From Mesostigma viride (lineage: Eukaryota > Streptophyta > Mesostigmatophyceae > Mesostigmatales > Mesostigmataceae): DNA of 37,500 nt. The notes beneath the pieces were generated by a model. That model did not search any database. It saw nothing but the letters and a program-made list of their open reading frames with translations, and was not told where the DNA came from. Shown here piece by piece: positions 9,825 through 20,837 of the stretch. The stretch lies in contig RPFO01001885.1 of assembly GCA_009746045.1 (NCBI GenBank), forward strand, positions 115,001 through 152,500, read 5' to 3'. The position numbers and the translations under genes are program-made. Position 1 is the stretch's first letter, and each line of letters begins with the position of its first letter.

Positions 9825-9945
9825 AATGGTTGGCACGGGGCCATGTGTCAATTACGCAAAGATAACTGATATGTGAAATCCATTGATTGGCCAGTACTGA
9901 GCATGCATGGACTTGTGTTCTTTTTGCAATATGGAAAGTTAGGGT

Positions 9946-12285
9946 GAAATCTGAGCTCATTTGCATGGTCTAGGGTGCCTAAACGGACTAAAACCGAGCA
10001 AAAATGCGGCTTTTATGCTATTTGACGTCACCCAGGGTGCCCTGCAGGCATCCAAAAAATGTGCAACTTTGCACATGTTCTTTTTTCATCATGGCAAGGG
10101 CAGCTGCCAAGTTTGGCTGCAATCTGAGCTCATTTGCATGGTCTAGGGTGCCAAAATGGGCTAAAACCGAGCAAAACCGCGGTTTTATGCTACTTGACGT
10201 CACCGTTGGGACCCCTGCAGGTATCCAAAAAATGTGCAACTTTACAATCCCTCTTGGGGTACTAGATAGACCTTAACCACCACATATGAGTCATATTTAG
10301 AGCAAAACTGCAGCCAGAAAAAATTGACATGTCGTATTTGCGCCTTCACGTCAATTAATTTTATGCTACTTGGCGTCACCCAGGGTGCCCTGCAGGTATC
10401 CAAAACATGTGCAACTTTGCACATGTTCTTTTATCAGCATGGCAAGAGCAGCTGCCAAGTTTGGTTGCAATCTGAGCTCATTTGCATGGTCTAGGGTGCA
10501 TAAATGGGCTAAAACCGAGCAAAAATGCATTTTTATTGCTATTTGACGTCACCCAGGGTGCCCTGCAGGCATCCAAAAAATGTGCAACTTTGCACATGTT
10601 CTTTTATCAGCATGCCAAGGGCAGCTGCCAAGTTTGGCTCCAATCTGAGCTCATTTGCATGGTCTAGGGTGCCGAAATGGGCTAAAACCGAGCAAAAACG
10701 CGGTTTTTATGCTATTTGACGTCACCCAGGGTGCCCTGCAGGCATCCAAAAAATGTGCAACTTTGCACATGTTCTTTTATCAGCATGGCAAGGGCAGCTG
10801 CCAAGTTTGGCTGCAATCTGAGCTCATTTGCATGGTCTAGGGTGCCTAAATGGGCTAAAACCGAGCAAAAATGCGGTTTTATGCTACTTGACGTCACCGT
10901 TGGGACCCCTGCAGGTATCCAAAAAATGTGCAACTTTACAATCCCTCTTGGGGTACTAGATAGACCTTAACCACCACATATGAGTCATATTTAGAGCAAA
11001 ACTGCAGCCAGAAAAAATTGACATGTCGTATTTGCGCCTTCACGTCAATTAATTTTATGCTACTTGACGTCACCCAGGGTGCCCTGCAGGCATCCAAAAA
11101 ATGTGCAACTTTGCACATGTTCGTGTATCAGCATGGCAAGGGCAGCTGCCAAGTTTGGCTCCAATCTGAGCTCATTTGCATGGTCTAGGGTGCCTAAATG
11201 GGCTAAAACCGAGCAAAAACGCGGTTTTTATGCTATTTGACGTCACCGTTGGGACCCCTGCAGGCATCCAAAAAATGTGCAACTTTGCACATGTTCTTTT
11301 ATCAGCATGGCAAGGGCAGCTGCCAAGTTTGGCTGCAATCTGAGCTCATTTGCATGGTCTAGGGTGCCTAAACAGGCTAAAACCGAGCAAAAATGCGGTT
11401 TTATGCTACTTGACGTCACCGTTGGGACCCCTGCAGGTATCCAAAAAATGTGCAACTTTGCAATCCCTCTTGGGGTACTAGATAGACCTTAACCACCACA
11501 TATGGGCCATGTTTAGAGCAAAACTGCAGCCAGAAAAAATTGACATGTCGTATTTGCGCCTTCACGTCAATTATTTTTATGCTACTTGGCGTCACCCAGG
11601 GTGCCCTGCAGGCATCCAAAAAATGTGCAACTTTGCACATGTTCTTTTATCAGCATGGCAAGGGCAGCTGCCAAGTTTGGCTCCAATCTGAGCTCATTTG
11701 CATGGTCTAGGGTGCATAAATGGGCTAAAACTGAGCAAAAATGCATTTTTTATGCTATTTGACGTCACCCAGGGTGCCCTGCAGGCATCCAAAAAATGTG
11801 CAACTTTGCACATGTTCTTTTATCAGCATGCCAAGGGCAGCTGCCAAGTTTGGCTCCAATCTGAGCTCATTTGCATGGTCTAGGGTGCCGAAATGGGCTA
11901 AAACCGAGCAAAAACGCGGTTTTTATGCTATTTGACGTCACCCAGGGTGCCCTGCAGGCATCCAAAAAATGTGCAACTTTGCACATGTTCTTTTATCAGC
12001 ATGGCAAGGGCAGCTGCCAAGTTTGGCTGCAATCTGAGCTCATTTGCATGGTCTAGGGTGCCTAAACGGGCTAAAATCGTGCCACATCGCGGTTTTTATG
12101 CTACTTGACGTCACCGTTGGGACCCCTGCAGGTATCCAAAAAATGTGCAACTTTGCAATCCCTCTTGGGGCACTAGATAGACCTTAACCACCACATATGG
12201 GCCTATGTATGAGCAAAACTGCAGTCAGGAAAAATTGACATGTCATATTTGGCACAAAATGCCCTGAAAAGCACCTTCACGTCAA
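9946..12285 (-). repeat. A/B satellite array, right arm (inverted)
   Basis: The same A and B units as in 1-5486, now on the minus strand. B units lie at about 10190-10370, 10880-11060, 11410-11585 and 12100-12285, with one to three A units between them. The CRE-like TGACGTCA, CCTGCAGG and the 11-bp hairpin are conserved. The last B unit is degenerate and contains an ~18-bp non-satellite stretch (near GGCACAAAATGCCC). The short ORFs here are artefacts. Confidence 0.92.
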
Positions 12286-12672
12286 TTTCGTCGGGGGGGG
12301 GGTAAGGTTTTTTGGTCCAAATACATTTCTCGAGGCATCCTGCACCAAGTATGAGTCAGACAAGCAAAAATATTCAGTTTTTAAAATTTTACCAAAAATG
12401 TGGTAATTTACCAAACCTACGGAGTGTCTGATCAGAATTTACCAAACCTACGGGTGTTTGGGGTGTCGCAGCCGCCGGGGAAGAGGGTTGGTCGGTGCCC
12501 CGTAGGGGAACCGGCTCCGCCACCGGCTGGCGCACAGGGGAGGGGGGTTGTTCGGACTGCCTCGCGGCAGCCGGACCCTCCACCTGGCTGGTATTGTCAT
12601 GGTTGTTCTTTTGTTTTCTTTTTCTTTTTCCTTGTCTTCTTTTTGTTTTGTTGTTATTGCATGCAGGCGCAC
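12286..12672. other. interarray segment with 13-bp element remnant and a T-rich 3' splice-site-like tract
   Basis: At 12404-12421 and 12435-12452 the 18-bp AATTTACCAAACCTACGG is directly repeated around AGTGTCTGATCAG. That 13-mer matches the reverse complement of the end of the 234-bp repeats. This looks like a severely truncated insertion with a long TSD. A T-rich tract ending ATTGCATGCAG near 12665 resembles an intron 3' end, with the CACTA insertion 8 nt into the putative exon. No gene was recognised. Confidence 0.5.
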
Positions 12673-12689
12673 CGCACTAGGAACTCAGA

Positions 12690-13030
12690 TTCTGAGAATT
12701 TTCTCAAAACCCTCAATTTTCTCACCTTTTGTGAGAATTTTTTGAGAAAATTGAGAAAAATCTCAATTTTTTTCCGCAAACGCTAGGCAAGAAATCTCAC
12801 CAGGGTGAGATTTTGGTGAGAAAAAGGGGGTTTTGGTGAGATTGGGGTGAGAAAAAACCCTAAAGTGAGAAAAAAGGTGAGAATGGGTGAGAAAAAGTGA
12901 GAAAATTTGAGAAAATTGAGAAAATTGAGAAGTTTCTCACCAACACGAGAAAAATCACTAACACGAGAAAAATCACAAGTCAACGTGGTGAGAAATTTCT
13001 CACCAAGAGTGTAACACGAGAAAAATCATG
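12690..13030 (+). repeat. left subterminal GTGAGAAAA array of CACTA 1
   Basis: Many degenerate copies of GGTGAGAAAA or GAGAAAATTGA in a ~340-bp AT-rich block, including short palindromes such as ATCTCACC/GGTGAGAT. In plant CACTA elements subterminal repeats are bound by the element's DNA-binding accessory protein. That role is inferred here. Confidence 0.85.
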
Positions 13031-13183
13031 AGCTTTATTTCATTAAGTCCTTAACGTGAAAAAAAACTCAACACCACTTTGATATGCATTATAGGGTGCA
13101 CAAAGGTGCAATTAATATAGGGTTGTCATACAATATAAAACAGCACATCATTCCATAAACAATGCTGTCATGCCCAAATTAAA

Positions 13184-14126
13184 TCAATAGTCATCTTCTT
13201 CAGAACTGCTGTCCGAGGGGTTGCTTGCATCAACATCATCTTCTGATGACATAGTGTCATCCCCACTAGTGTCGCAATAGTTCACAGCTTTACGCTGCCT
13301 TCCACTGGCCCTCTTTGCCATAGGGACCTCCTCAATTACAACGGTGGGCTGGCTAGGTCCAGCATCTGTGGGAGCACCACGCTTGCGGCTGCGCCCTCGA
13401 GCAGGTGCCTTGCCAGCGCGGCGCACCACGTCGCCATCACCTAGGTCTGCCGCTGCCACCTTCTTCTTCTTGGACCCCTTCTTCTTGCCTTTCTTCTTGC
13501 CACTAGGCGGTGGCGGTGGCATCGGCTCACCCTCCTCAATCACTTCAAACTGCGGCATGGTGGGGAAATCTGCTGCCACGCTGTGATACACATGGTTACT
13601 GAGGGCAGATTGCGCCTGATGTGCCATGCTCCATGGCAGTTTGGCAGGGATTACCACCATTTCGGGAGCATAGCATTCATCGACGACATACCCAACTGAG
13701 CTCACTGCACCTGGCAACACAAGGCACGACGACCTGGGGGCCTGTGCGCTGCTGATGACCACCAACCTCTCGTGGGGCAGGTGAGCGACATGAAGGCGAT
13801 CAAAAAGCTCCACCTTCAACAACAGCTGCCATTCCCAGCCCCCTCGTGGGTACTCTAACCTGGCCTTCAGAATGTGTGTAATGAAACCAAAGTCTACACC
13901 GCCCGGGCCATGCACCGCAACTCCCGCATTCTTGTGCCGCTTTCCCTGGGATTGGTCCGCAGCCTCCGTGCGGTAGTTGAACCTGTGTATCCTGACTTTG
14001 TGGAAAGAATCCGCGTAGCGCTTCACGCCCCCACACGCCGCTACAATGCCTTGCGGCACAAGCGGCGTCAGGTTTAATGATGCCCATGCAAGCACGTTGA
14101 ACGTTGTGTCAGCACAGCGATCTCGC
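13184..14126 (-). CDS. CACTA transposase, last exon only (DUF4216-like C-terminal part)
   Basis: The exon opens just after the minus-strand acceptor AATGCAG and reads 313 codons to TAG. It aligns by eye with the last exon of the element 2 transposase: PLVP at the start, FNYRTEAADQ versus FNYRTKAADQ, THILKARL versus THILVTRL, LLLKVEL versus LFLKVEL. This YxGxLTxI/LF-x-C region matches the pattern of the DUF4216 module at the C-terminus of TNP2-type CACTA transposases. A Pro run, a Lys-rich KKKGKKKGSKKKK stretch (nuclear-localisation-like) and an acidic Ser/Asp tail follow. The frame is intact although the upstream transposase exons are gone. The exon could be used in a non-transposase transcript. 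The ORF runs upstream to 14272, but 14127-14272 reads as intron. Confidence 0.65.
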
Positions 14127-14172
14127 CTGCATTCAAACAAACGCACACCGATAACCCAGCAAAGAGTATTAT
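14093..14172. repeat. duplicated intron-exon boundary, copy 1
   Basis: This stretch holds the start of the last transposase exon and its acceptor (GTTGTGTCAGCACAGCGATC, then CACACCGATAACC). It is repeated with about 85-90% identity at 14482-14561. Confidence 0.75.
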
Positions 14173-14481
14173 TATTGCAAGTATTGGTTATTAAAAAAAA
14201 TAGAACAGATACAACACAGGACGCTTTTACTGGCGGCAAGATCATGGCACCCGGATGGGTAAAACCAAACAAACTAGATATTAATTACTAGGGCTGGCTT
14301 TGTGACAGTAAAACATGATTGCATGGCTAATCCCAAGGCGCCTTTCAATAGGACTGAATTAAAAAACCAAAGCAGACGGCGTAAGTAGCATTTGCAAAAA
14401 ACAAGGCTCACCAGTAGGCCTCGTCGCCATTCGCAGGGTCGCTGTAATCAGCCTTGGGAAGGGCATCTTCTACCAGCAAAT

Positions 14482-14561
14482 CCCTTGCCGCGTTGTGTCA
14501 GCACAGCGATCCCCCCTGCATCCAAACAAAGGCACACCGATAACCAAGCAAAGAGTATGCA
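14482..14561. repeat. duplicated intron-exon boundary, copy 2
   Basis: Second copy of the exon-start/acceptor segment, about 389 bp farther from the exon. The minus-strand acceptor dinucleotide is retained (GATGCAGG) but the following coding frame is not. Confidence 0.75.
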
Positions 14562-14564
14562 AAT

Positions 14565-14660
14565 GTGTAGCCTTGTTCATTGAAATTATGGCTGGCTTAC
14601 GCAAAGAGCGACTGTAAGATGACCTATACAGTGGGGCCGGAAACAGCTTGCTTGATCAGG
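14565..14660 (+). mobile_element. fragment of the SINE-like family (plus orientation)
   Basis: The segment from GTGTAGCCTTG through ATGGCTGGCTTACG to CAGTGGGGCCGGAAAC is the reverse complement, with mismatches, of 15410-15505. It also matches part of the 8012-8207 element. The A/B-box half is missing. Confidence 0.55.
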
Positions 14661-15409
14661 GCGTGTTTTTCGAGCTTCACTGGCCGGGAGTGTCTAGTGG
14701 TGAGAACCATTGCTGCGATCGCTTTCCCACCATTTACGAGGAAATACCCGCAAATGAAAAACCACTGAAACGGTCTAGCTAGTCAGTCATTACATTAGCC
14801 ACATGCCATCATGCATGTTTCCAAACGTCCAGGAACTGCACACGGTGCAAATGCCATTTGCAGTGCAAAAATCCAGAGGACACGACCTCATTGCTTCATA
14901 TTTGTATGCAGAAGACTAAAAAAGTAACATGCATTAATGGCCCGCATGCATAAAGGGCCTGAATTCTGATGCGGGCCCAACGGCAGCACCGCCAAAGCAG
15001 ATAAGGGCCCGCAGTCTGATGCGGGCCCCACGGCACCACCGCCATAGCAGAGCTCGAAGGTCGTGGTGCGCGTGAAACGTACGTATGCCCTTTGTCGGTA
15101 GGTGCCGTTGGGGTCAAATTGGGTGCCGCCAAAATCGGGCCGACGCGTCAATAGACTGAGGCCGTCGATGAGAGCCATCATGCGGCTTGGGGAACTTCAG
15201 CTAAGTTAACTTAACGCAAACCACTGGTCGCCCGCGTCGGGAACCGGCCCAACGGCTCTCCCGCAACAGAAAATTACGCGGCATACTGCATAAGTCGTCG
15301 GATTGTTAGATTTCGACGGTCAAGATTTCATGATGAGGTTTGCGTTCAATTTGCCGCAGTTTGCCGCCCAGAGAAAGTAGTTGTTGGACTCGTTGCCCAC
15401 GATGAAACA
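14661..15409. other. CACTA 1 interior, no gene recognised
   Basis: Contains a two-copy imperfect repeat at about 14940-15050 (GCGGGCCC...CACCGCC, about 55 bp) that leaves overlapping open frames on the minus strand. No transposase motif was found. Confidence 0.45.
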
Positions 15410-15629
15410 CAATCAAGCAAGCCGTTTCCGGCCCCACCGTGTAGGTCATGTAGTCGCTCTTCACGTCAGCCAGCCGTAATTTCAATGCACAAGGCTACAC
15501 ATTTCCATCTCCATTCATATTCATAATCCTGCACGACTCGAAAACGCGGACAAGATAACGGCAGGCTCGAGCTACCATGGTCCGGATTCTCCCGATTTCT
15601 GGCCTGCGCTGGTTGTCTCCTTGATATTG
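15410..15629 (-). mobile_element. SINE-like element copy inside CACTA 1
   Basis: Close relative of 8012-8207: near-identical from GCGGACAAGATAACGGCAGG through GGTTGTCTCCTTGAT, with the same A/B-box-like words on the minus strand. It extends about 20 bp farther at the 3' end (CCGTTTCCGGCCCC). No clean target duplication was found. Confidence 0.6.
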
Positions 15630-16420
15630 GCAACTCTCTCCGGTAAGAGATTTTCCGCAGTTTGGCTGTTTCGAAACGTTAATTAAGTGAGATGCCTTCG
15701 GATCAGGAGACTCACACAGCCGCGAAATCATGCCAAAGGTCATATGTTCGATCCCTTGCTGGTAGCTTCTGAGCTTTCTTATTTTCTGTGTTCCGCGGAA
15801 TCTCAGATTTGGGCCGCTAGCGTTTTCACGTTTGTTGCTTTCTGATCCGACGACAACGTTGTGCCTTGCTCGTGTGACATCTGGCGCATGGTGTGATTCA
15901 TGTGTATGGTGCTGCCTTGCCACATGGGGCTGCTTTGCCATAAGAGTGAGTGTTGGGTTCTACACATTTGCTGCATGGACCGTTAGGTGCTGGTGAGCTC
16001 TTCCTTGTAGAATGGTGATGTCTATGTCAAGGATCTGATGTCTTTTTTGTCTCTTGCACTGCTTTCATTTTAGGGGGAATTATAGGTGTCATTATTTTGG
16101 CATTTGAAGGTATAGATGTTTATCTGCAAGGGCCTGTTTTTTTTCCCCCGGCCTCTTGCATGCATGGATGTGTAGAATTGTATGTTGATGGAATTATGAT
16201 TTGCCATACACATTTGCTGAGCTCAAGATCCTTGTAGAACGCTTACATCTATGTCAAGGATCTGATTTCTTTTCCTCTTGCGTATATTGTGTCGGTTTGC
16301 TTTATTTCTTGCAGGGACCACGAGAGTAAAATGCAAGCGGTTCCACTTTCAAGTCAGCATGTGACGCCCTGTCGACCGGCCCGCTTTGTTAGCTAGCTAC
16401 CATATAGTATTTGATGATAG
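15630..16420. other. CACTA 1 interior, no gene recognised
   Basis: T-rich sequence. Two related ~60-bp segments near 15990-16045 and 16210-16275 share CTTGTAGAA and ATGTCAAGGATCTGAT. No coding region was recognised. Confidence 0.45.
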
Positions 16421-16571
16421 GCATTGAATGCGAAAGATGTCATAACGCCATAACAGACTGTGTTGAACAGGCATTGAATGCCGAAGATGTCATAACGCCA
16501 TAACAGACTGTGTTGAAAAGGCATATTTGAATGCCGAAGATGTACATAACGCCATAACAGTGTTGAATAGT
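16421..16571. repeat. about 58-bp tandem repeat, three copies
   Basis: GGCATTGAATGC, GAAGATGT and CATAACGCCATAACAG recur three times with small indels. Confidence 0.85.
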
Positions 16572-16734
16572 TGAATCAACGGGTTCTTGCAGCTGTAAAC
16601 ATTAAAATTATTCAAACATTTAATGAAAAAATCATTATTGTTCGTGCTGTTTTGAACAGCGGTTGTTACTGGCACTGCATGCATGTGTCTGCTGCCAGCA
16701 TATTGCATTATGGGTGTGTTTTTCAGCGCTGTGT

Positions 16735-17040
16735 TTTCTCACTTTTCTCACTTTTCTCACGTCCTGTTTTTCTCACTTTTCTCACTTTTCTCACGTCCTG
16801 ATTTTCTCACGTTTCACACCTCCCGTTTTTCTCACTTATCTCACGTCCTGTTTTTTGAGATTTTTCTCACGTTTTTCCCCTTTTTTCACCTTTTTGGGGC
16901 AATCTCACCCGGGTGAGAAACGTGTTTTCTCACCCATTCTCACCCTTTTTTCTCACCTTTCTCACCCATTCTCACCCATTTCTCACCCTTTTTCTCACCT
17001 TTCTCACCCTTTTTCTCACCATTTCTCACCCATTCTCAAA
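16735..17040 (-). repeat. right subterminal TTTTCTCAC array of CACTA 1
   Basis: Dense TTTTCTCAC and CTCACCC words, the inverse complement of the left GTGAGAAAA array. A palindrome AATCTCACCCGGGTGAGA lies at 16901-16918. Confidence 0.85.
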
Positions 17041-17057
17041 GCCGAGTTCCTAGTGCG

Positions 17058-18302
17058 ACATCAGCCGGTGCCCTGTTGTCTGGCGGACGACGCTGATCAT
17101 CATCGTCGTCCCCAAGATATAGTTTCTTTTTCTTTTTCTTTCTTTTTTTTTTTTCCAGTGCCGGTTTGAACCATTGTTGAGTTTGATGTTGCTGAAGAGC
17201 GTTTACAAAATTCAAGTTAGGAAAGGGGAATGAACGACGTGGTATATTGCTTGAGAGCACTGTGAGCAATGAGCAATGAATTGCTTGGTTCATTAGAAAA
17301 TAGGTTTACCCTTTATCAACGTTCCTCTCACTGGCTGCATGCGCCGCCAGTGACCGCTGGGCGCAGACCGTTGGCCCGAGGCCGCACGATGACAGGTCGC
17401 AGTCTAGTCACTGCATCGTGTGATCACAGATCAATGCACGCTGCAGTACGGTCCCTATCTAGGATACTCTAGTACCGTCCAATGACAGGACACTACGTAT
17501 ACTGGGTACTGACATCTGTCACGTACCCCAGTACCCAAAGTACCTATCTAGGGAAACGTATGCGACTCGACTAGCATTCCTATCTGCATAGCCCACATGG
17601 TATTTATATTCACATACCAACGTAGGTTTACAAGGCTTATTCATACGTTGTATTCACAATGCCTTTGAGACTTAGTCTGCAGCAAAGCATAGAGACTAAC
17701 TGGTCCCATTCTTGCTGGTTTGGGTGCGTTGCGTGGGTGGGATATTATGTACGATAGGGGGACATTCTTGCCTTCAATGGTTGTGTTTTCACATGCACCC
17801 ATTGCTTGAATTTATGCGTGCAAGGGTGGCTGGTATCCCAACCAACAGCCCAAGAGGAAAAAGAGTGCTTAGAAAGCAAGAATGACTTTATGTTGGTAAT
17901 AGAAGTGGTGGCGGCAGCAAGAACTGTTGTTGTAGATGCAAGCTACAACACTGCTGATGGTTTCTCACACTAATGTGGATAATGATATAATGCATGCCAC
18001 TTAACGGGACCATATAAACCACAACAAGAATAAATCGTGAGAGCAAAAGAAAGAGGAGTACAAAATGGCCGGCTTACCTAGCTACAGCAAAAAAATTGCA
18101 TGAAAAACAAGATAACTCACCTTTGCCGCAGCAGTGACCATATATATCAGACAGCTCACAAAAACTTGTTGATCCTTGAAACTTCCTGCTTGAAGGCAGC
18201 CACCAACGGTCTGGATTTTTCACCCCAGTCCTTCTCAACAGCCAAGGGAAAGGGAAAGAGAGAGGAGGGGCGCGGGAGGGACAAGAGAGCGGGGGTGGGA
18301 AG

Positions 18303-18304
<2 letters not shown>
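17058..18304. other. about 1.25 kb with no recognised gene
   Basis: Begins with a second T-rich tract ending TTCCAG (about 17157), possibly part of the gene interrupted by CACTA 1. GTACC-rich short repeats lie at 17447-17555. No convincing ORF was found. Confidence 0.45.
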
Positions 18305-18397
<93 letters not shown>

Positions 18398-18420
18398 GGG
18401 GGGGGGGAGGGGGGGGGGGG
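18305..18420 (+). repeat. (GA)41 followed by a poly-G run
   Basis: GA dinucleotides fill 18305-18386, followed by 21 G, one A and 12 G. Open frames across it are artefacts. Confidence 0.97.
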
Positions 18421-19844
18421 ATAGAGAGGGGCCGGAGAGAGAGGGGAGAGAGAGGATTTAGATGAACGCGGATCAGTGAGTTTCTGGTCTTCCCAAGATG
18501 TGATGAATGGAGCCATGGTTTCAACCAGCGGCTTTTAACCTTTACCACAGTTGCCTCACTACCCTGTGGTCACTAGCCTGAGGCGGCAGTACCCACGGAC
18601 GGTACGTGTTGGGAAAAGACGCTTGGCCACTGCTGTGTCCGAGCTTTTCTAGGTCTCACCATTGCTGCCAGGCCTTGCACGCCTTGGCAGGTCCGCCACT
18701 GTCAATTTCCTTGGTTGCATCAATCCAGGACGTCTGTCCTTCCATGAATGACAGTAACGCTCTGGATTTATCCGTCATGACAAGTACCCGTCCATCCCAG
18801 GCCTGCAGGACTGCCAGTCCTGAAGTCCTGTGACATTCTTGGTACCATCAACCAATATTGACCACAGTACCTCCTAGTGACAGTCGGTCCTGTGACACAT
18901 AACGTGTGATGGTTCACCCAACACTGCCACGTGCCCTGTCCCTCACGTGTCCTTAGTCCTGGTACTGCTGTAGCGTCCGGCGGCATTACTTCGGGACTTG
19001 ATAACTCTCAAGTTCCTTGTCCAAATGAGGCGTGTAGCACGGCGTTGGAAAGGCCACTTCAAGTATGATATGCTTAGCATATTGCATCACCAATATGCTA
19101 ACTCCAACCCTTTCTTGTTTTGGAGCTGCAAGCTTCACACCATGACCAACCCATTCCTTGCTGCCTTGTGAAATGGACAACTGGTTACCCTGGACTTACA
19201 ATAAGCCTCATGAGCACCCCTTTTGCCACCTTAATGGTATCCTTCTTAGGGATCTATGGTTCAACCCTGCCATCTGATCATTTACTTGACCTGCAGGTCA
19301 TCCCCAACCCTTTCTTTTGCAACTGTACCTTGGCTTGGGCTTAAAGGAGGATATTGAATATTCCTTAGGCAACATATCCTGGATATCTGAATGAGAGGCC
19401 CTGACTACAGGAAACGTATTACAGCGAGTTCCTGGTCTTCCCAGTTATCACTGGCGCCCGTTTCATGGCGCCCGCCCCGAGCGTTCCAGGCATCATCCAT
19501 CCAAATGTTCACCAATGGAAATCACTTCAACACCACTGTGCCACTGCTTGATTGGGAGCCCATGTCATCACTGGGTGTTAAAGCCCAGGAGTCATACATA
19601 CCAGGCTGTGACTCAACTAGGGAATCGAACCCTACCCCAGAATCCCCAGGTTAAACTTAACCTGGTCACATGACAGACAACAAGAGAGATTGGCATACAA
19701 CATGATTATGTTTTATTATAGAATATCCACCAAAACCAATGCTGAGCGTTCCCAGTGGACCAGCCTGCACCAGCAAGGCCCAACTGTCAGGTTACAACAC
19801 CATAATATCCAAGGTTGTCACTTTATATTCACAGCTAAAGAAAA
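18421..19844 (-). other. presumed 3' region (LTR/UTR) of the Copia element
   Basis: Non-coding sequence immediately downstream, on the minus strand, of the Copia RNase H reading frame, where a 3' LTR would lie. A minus-strand TGTTGTCTGTCATG near 19684 could be an LTR start. No second LTR is present for comparison and no clear polypurine tract was found. An 8-bp stem CAGGTTAA/TTAACCTG lies near 19650. LTR limits cannot be set. Confidence 0.3.
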
Positions 19845-20813
19845 CTAAACAAGAGAGATATATACAAACAACCTGGAAGAACTCTCAACATGGCCTGCCC
19901 TGTCATTGCCTAACTGCCCGAGGCCAAAGGCATCCCACTGTGCTAATCCTTTACAGGAAAAGCTTGCTCCTGTTGAGCCTTCTACCTGCTTGGTGACAGG
20001 TAGGGCTACCTGTTGCCCTCCCCCCTGGGGACAACAGCACTGGTCAGCCACCAACTGGCAAAGGCTGGACTTCATGTCCCACCAGAAAAGGGGTACATGA
20101 GCCCTTTTGAGCACAGGGTATTGCAGCTCAGCCTTGCTCTCCAGCTTGGTGAGGGCGTCTGCTGGGTTGTCAACACCAGGCACATTTTCAAGATGAGCAA
20201 GGTAAGACATCTCCTTCAGCAACAAATAATCAAGATCCCTGCTCCTGGCGAGCTGTCTGTGCACAAACTGCACCATGCCCATGCTGTCTGTCTTGACCAG
20301 TGTGTGCAGCTGCAAGCTACAGGAAGCTACCTGACAGAGCTGGTAGAATAACTCCCTGAGGTAAAGAGCAGTGTGTAGCCCCTCACATATTGCCCTGCAC
20401 TCAGCAATGTCACTGCTGGGCGTCACCCTGTTCTGTAACCTACTGTACCAGCTGACCAGAGAAGTGTGCTCCTGTTGACTGTTGTAGTGTAATGAGTGCT
20501 GCTGCCCTACATACCCCTGACATCCGTCACCTTCCTGCTGTCCATGGAACTGTCCACAAAAAGCACCATGTTGATTGGTTTGTACAGGTCCACAGCTGCC
20601 AGTATGAGTGGAGGTGAGCTCCTGACAGACTCAACCACCTGCTCTGCCCCTACCTCAACCAGCTGAGCATCTGTGAGCCTACTCAGCACCAACAAATCTG
20701 GGGCACAAATGCTAGCTAGCCGAGCCAACATTCCCCTGATTGTGGCACACCTGGCCTGGGTAATGGGCTGCTGGAGGGCATCAATGATCTGCTGAGGATA
20801 GTTGTTGCCACCC
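19845..20813 (-). pseudogene. Ty1/Copia pol, RNase H and connection part (split by CACTA 2)
   Basis: On the minus strand, EGGNNYPQQIIDALQQPITQ opens the segment, followed by FVDSSMDSRKV, then SSDIAECRAICEGLH (the Copia RNase H SS-x-AE-x-E-A pattern with Glu changed to Cys), VKTDS, ARSRDLDYLLLKE (compare R-x-KHID-x-x-x-x-x-x-x-E) and VPGVDNPADALTK. A one-base frameshift near 20510 separates the two halves. The RNase H removes RNA from the cDNA during reverse transcription. The upstream part of the same gene lies at 30888-31320, on the other side of CACTA 2. The frameshift and lost residues indicate a dead copy. Confidence 0.8.
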
Positions 20814-20837
20814 TCCACTAGGAACTCGGGGGTGATA

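Larger units (their letters stand above)
12675..17055 (-). mobile_element. CACTA (EnSpm) DNA transposon 1, transposase mostly deleted
   Basis: The left end reads CACTAGGAACTC (12675) and the right end is its reverse complement GAGTTCCTAGTG (ends 17055). Both sides are flanked by CG (12673-12674, 17056-17057), a 2-bp target duplication. GTGAGAAAA words fill the left subterminal region and its complement the right. Only the last transposase exon remains (minus strand). The catalytic exons seen in element 2 are not recognisable here, so this 4.38-kb copy is non-autonomous. SINE-like copies have inserted into it. Confidence 0.88.

Noticed and set aside
9946-12285. Regularly spaced repeats suggestive of a CRISPR array
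   Set aside because: Units are contiguous 173-176-bp satellite copies without unique spacers, in a eukaryotic context.
17058-17290. Possible exon between two T-rich splice-like tracts around the CACTA 1 insertion
   Set aside because: The rejoined ~67-nt segment gives no recognisable peptide and no partner exons. Recorded only as context.
18100-18548. Arg/Glu and Ser/Leu repeat ORFs
   Set aside because: Translations of the (GA)n microsatellite.
19600-19690. tRNA-like GGTTCGATTCC box with a T-arm stem (minus strand)
   Set aside because: No matching acceptor stem, anticodon arm or A box at the right spacing. Probably chance within the Copia 3' region.
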